A stretch of DNA of 6,281 nt. It comes from Pseudomonadota bacterium. GTDB taxonomy: Bacteria > Desulfobacterota > Syntrophia > Syntrophales > JADFWA01. How positions within the stretch are numbered: position 1 is the first letter of the stretch; every line of letters starts with the position of its first letter. Shown here piece after piece: positions 4,293 to 6,281 of this stretch. Made by a program: the position numbers and the translations under genes. The notes below the pieces were generated by a model that did not search any database, had not been told where the DNA came from, and was given only the letters and a program-made list of their open reading frames with translations. Where the stretch lies: positions 1 through 6,281 of the forward strand of contig JAUWQS010000101.1 of NCBI GenBank assembly GCA_030610915.1, read 5' to 3'.

Positions 4293-5621
4293 ATGTCCAA
4301 TGTGCTTTTAATTGGGAATGGTGCACGGGAACATGCAATTGCTGAGGCGATTTTGCGATCACGGCATGACCCTGTGATCTTCTCTTACATGAAATCGAAC
4401 AATCCCGGCCTAACAGCGCTGTCTGAGAAAATCCTGATCGGGGACTACAACGATCTAAAGGGGATAAAAAAGTTTTCAAGGGATTGTAATATTGATTTTG
4501 CCGTTATCGGCCCGGAAGACCCCCTGAACAATGGTGTTGTTGATTCTCTGGAAGAGATAGATATACCATGTGTCGGGCCGACAAAAAGTCTGTCTCGGCT
4601 GGAAACTTCAAAATCATTTACAAGGAAATTGCTGCAAAAATACAATATACCCGGAAATCCAACATTTAAAATATTCTCTTCCATGGAGGGGATAGACGAT
4701 TTTCTTGGTGAATTGGAGGAAATTGTCATAAAACCTGATGGCCTTACAGGGGGGAAAGGAGTCAGGGTGCAGGGAGACCACTTCCATACGAAAGATGAAG
4801 CGCTGCAATATTGCAAAGAAATTTTAGAAGAACATCCATATGTTATCATAGATGAAAAGTTGGAAGGGGAGGAGTTCTCCTTACAATGCCTGTGTGATGG
4901 AAAAACTGTCATTGCAACACCCCCGGTACAGGATCATAAGCGAAGATTTATCGATGACAAAGGACCAAACACGGGGGGTATGGGATCCTATTCCTGTGAA
5001 GATCACTCGTTGCCCTTCATGAATTTGGACGATGTGGCGGAAGGTCTGAAGATAACACAAAAAGTTGCGGAGGCGATCCATAAGGAAACTGGGGAATATT
5101 ACAAGGGGGTTATGTATGGCGGATTTATAATCACAAAGGATGGGGTCAGGCTGTTGGAATATAACGCGCGATTTGGCGACCCCGAGGCAATGAATATACT
5201 GCCGCTTTTGAAAACGGATTTTATCGACATCTGCAATGCGATTATTGAAGGAACACTAAATAATCTTAATATTGAATTTGAGAAAAAAGCCACTGTATGC
5301 AAGTATGTTGTCCCCAAAGGTTATGGCCTGCCGGAGGATCACCCCGACGCAAAATCGACCTTATCAAAGATCGAGGTTGGAGATGTGGGGAAGGCGAGAC
5401 TGTACTATGCATCTGTTGACAAAAGAGAAGATGAGCTCTATATGACCTCATCGAGGGCGATTGGAGTTGTCGGGATAGCCGATAAACTGAATATAGCGGA
5501 AGAGATGGCGGAAAAGGCGGTCTCGGCCATAAAGGGCCCGGTGGCACACAGGCCCGACGTAGGCACAAGAGGGTTGATAGAAAAAAGGATCCGGCATATG
5601 GAGGAAATAAAAGGGACATAG
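4293..5621 (+). CDS. purD: Phosphoribosylamine-glycine ligase (GAR synthetase), archaeal-like
   Basis: PurD joins phosphoribosylamine, the PurF product, to glycine with ATP to give GAR, the second step of purine synthesis. The 442 residues match the family length. In order I see the N-domain loop LLIGNGAREHAIAEA (5-19), VIGPEDPL, the ATP-grasp lysine and glycine loop IKPDGLTGGKGVRV (146-159), VQDHKRRFIDDKGPNTGGMG (212-231) and LLEYNARFGDPEAMN (287-301), followed by the C-terminal domain. Two features look archaeal: YMKSNNPGLTAL where typical bacterial PurD has a PGNAG motif, and KKATVCKYVVPKGYG in the C-terminal domain. Both recall methanogen PurD as I know it. The gene is visibly more AT-rich than carB. 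It has an excellent binding site and sits behind the second inverted-repeat element. Horizontal origin from archaea is inference; assignment to the GAR synthetase family is firm. Confidence 0.93.
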   Translation: MSNVLLIGNGAREHAIAEAILRSRHDPVIFSYMKSNNPGLTALSEKILIGDYNDLKGIKKFSRDCNIDFAVIGPEDPLNNGVVDSLEEIDIPCVGPTKSLSRLETSKSFTRKLLQKYNIPGNPTFKIFSSMEGIDDFLGELEEIVIKPDGLTGGKGVRVQGDHFHTKDEALQYCKEILEEHPYVIIDEKLEGEEFSLQCLCDGKTVIATPPVQDHKRRFIDDKGPNTGGMGSYSCEDHSLPFMNLDDVAEGLKITQKVAEAIHKETGEYYKGVMYGGFIITKDGVRLLEYNARFGDPEAMNILPLLKTDFIDICNAIIEGTLNNLNIEFEKKATVCKYVVPKGYGLPEDHPDAKSTLSKIEVGDVGKARLYYASVDKREDELYMTSSRAIGVVGIADKLNIAEEMAEKAVSAIKGPVAHRPDVGTRGLIEKRIRHMEEIKGT

Positions 5622-5793
5622 GGGATACCTTTTATAAATTTTTGTTTCTTTGAATTCTTGGCATCCTGAAGAGTTCTAAATGGAATTACTCGTATCACCA
5701 GTTGTCTAACGTCTGCACAACAATCTAATGCCAACGTTGCTACACTTTGGCTACGTGAACGGCCTCACTTCCAAGGATAGGAACACGAACCTG
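5622..5793 (+). other. AT-rich gap after purD with no clear terminator or promoter
   Basis: A weak inverted pair, GGATACC (5623-5629) and GGCATCC (5660-5666), surrounds a 30-base AT-rich stretch. It has one mismatch and no T-run behind it, so I do not call a terminator. I see no convincing promoter. An ATG at 5728 is in frame with the next gene but has no Shine-Dalgarno. Confidence 0.45.
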
Positions 5794-6147
5794 ATGAAAA
5801 CAAAAAACTTTTCAGGCAATATAGGCATAAAAGAAACAAGCGAACTTATTAAAGACATTGTTGACAGCGGCGAATTTCCTTATGAAAGGATAAACTTGTC
5901 GGGTGTAAAGTATTTTGACCCGGTGTTTATTGGTTGGTTGGCATTGTTGGCAAAAAAATATAATGCCCAACTTACAATTATCCCTCCAGCGTGGCCTGAG
6001 GATTTCAAGTTATTACAATTAGTTCCGCTGTTAGACAACTTGAAAGTTCTCACGCCTAAATATTCACTTGAACATCGCATAGTTGCTTCAACAGATTACT
6101 CCCCCATATTTTTGATTAACAAATCAACCTTTGAAATCCTGTTATAG
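5794..6147 (+). CDS. Small STAS-like domain protein, possibly truncated
   Basis: I do not recognise a named gene. From the ATG at 5794 there are 117 residues. The pattern resembles a STAS fold: a first strand and helix (GNIGIKETSELIKDIVDSG), then INLSGVKYFDPVFIGWLALL (33-52) in place of the usual core strand, Asp-Ser loop and helix, then AQLTIIPP and a helix leading to LLDNLKVL. Where anti-sigma-factor antagonists carry a phosphorylated serine after Asp, this protein has Asp42-Pro43, so a phospho-switch is unlikely. The start is uncertain: AGGA (5778-5781) is 12 bases upstream of 5794, and the longer start at 5728 has no binding site and adds 22 residues with no STAS character. The stop directly abuts the probable left end of an insertion sequence, so the C-terminus may be cut off. 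The gene is AT-rich and unlike carB/purF in composition. No membrane segment is obvious. Confidence 0.55.
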   Translation: MKTKNFSGNIGIKETSELIKDIVDSGEFPYERINLSGVKYFDPVFIGWLALLAKKYNAQLTIIPPAWPEDFKLLQLVPLLDNLKVLTPKYSLEHRIVASTDYSPIFLINKSTFEILL

Positions 6148-6204
6148 TGGACTGGGTTTTTCAGACCAGTAGTTAAGAGTCACTTTTTATGCTATTGGAA
6201 GAAA

Positions 6205-6211
6205 AAGGAGG
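6205..6211 (+). promoter_or_regulatory. Ribosome binding site of IS orfA
   Basis: AAGGAGG lies seven bases before the ATG at 6219, which is near-ideal spacing and supports this start. Confidence 0.8.
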
Positions 6212-6218
6212 TCCGAAA

Positions 6219-6281
6219 ATGCGGAAGAGTTTCAGCCCAGATTTTATGGCAAAGGTTGCCTTGGCAGCGATCAAGGGTGAT
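6219..6281 (+). CDS. IS3-family transposase OrfA, N-terminal fragment (3' end outside window)
   Basis: OrfA is the helix-turn-helix DNA-binding part of IS3-family transposases. It is normally joined to the OrfB DDE integrase by programmed -1 frameshifting. Only 21 codons are in view. They read MRKSFSPDFMAKVALAAIKG followed by Asp, which closely resembles the common OrfA opening of the type RFSPEFKAKVALEAIKGE. The Shine-Dalgarno and start are excellent. Frameshift site, DDE residues and right end all lie outside the window, so whether the element is intact is unknown. Confidence 0.8.
   Translation, partial: MRKSFSPDFMAKVALAAIKGD

Larger units (their letters stand above)
6148..6281 (+). mobile_element. 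Left end of an IS3-family insertion sequence (continues beyond window)
   Basis: The orfA start of an IS3-type transposase at 6219 implies that the element begins shortly upstream. TGGACTGGG at 6148 begins with TG, as IS3-family ends usually do, and lies about 70 bases before orfA, a normal leader length. ACTGG (6151-6155) and CCAGT (6167-6171) form a small inverted pair near the end. The exact boundary cannot be fixed without the right end or a target duplication. Confidence 0.6.

Noticed and set aside
5623..5666. GGATACC/GGCATCC as a terminator after purD
   Set aside because: The stem has only seven positions with a mismatch, the loop is 30 bases, and no T-run follows it.
5704..5760. GTCTAAC at 5704-5710 before the STAS-like gene looked like one end of an integron attC site
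   Set aside because: No matching GTTRRRY partner lies within a plausible distance downstream, and no integrase or cassette array is in view.

Overview
The window reads as the chromosome of a Gram-negative-type bacterium. Desulfobacterota or a relative is my guess, because carB is followed directly by a Bacillus-type, iron-sulfur PurF and the gaps are filled with short-period repeats. That assignment is inference, and no rRNA or marker gene is present to settle it. All five coding regions that can be supported are on the + strand. I see no tRNA, rRNA, CRISPR array or phage module.

Layout. Positions 2-1492 carry the 3' half of carB (large subunit of carbamoyl-phosphate synthase), which overlaps purF (1492-2931, amidophosphoribosyltransferase) by one base. 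A 591-base gene-free stretch (2932-3522) follows. It starts with a 144-base MITE-like inverted-repeat element and then holds heptamer repeats, a T-tailed hairpin likely to end the carB-purF transcript, an octamer repeat and several hairpins. Next is an acyl-CoA thioesterase of the YkhA/BACH hotdog family (3523-4017). Immediately after its stop codon lies a 231-base element with perfect 17-base inverted ends (4018-4248). It is followed by purD (4293-5621), whose motifs look archaeal rather than bacterial. After purD come a small AT-rich gene with a STAS-like fold (about 5794-6147) and, abutting its stop codon, the left end of an IS3-family insertion sequence whose orfA begins at 6219 and leaves the window.

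Function. CarB makes carbamoyl phosphate for pyrimidines and arginine. PurF and PurD catalyse steps 1 and 2 of purine synthesis (PRPP to phosphoribosylamine to GAR). The first and last of these genes are therefore a nucleotide-synthesis neighbourhood, now interrupted by a thioesterase and by non-coding repeat elements.

The most unusual part is the intergenic DNA. Two different inverted-repeat elements start 0-2 bases after a stop codon, and both intergenic gaps carry short arrays with a period of exactly seven bases, each array using a different heptamer. Some of these arrays pair with one another to form long stems.
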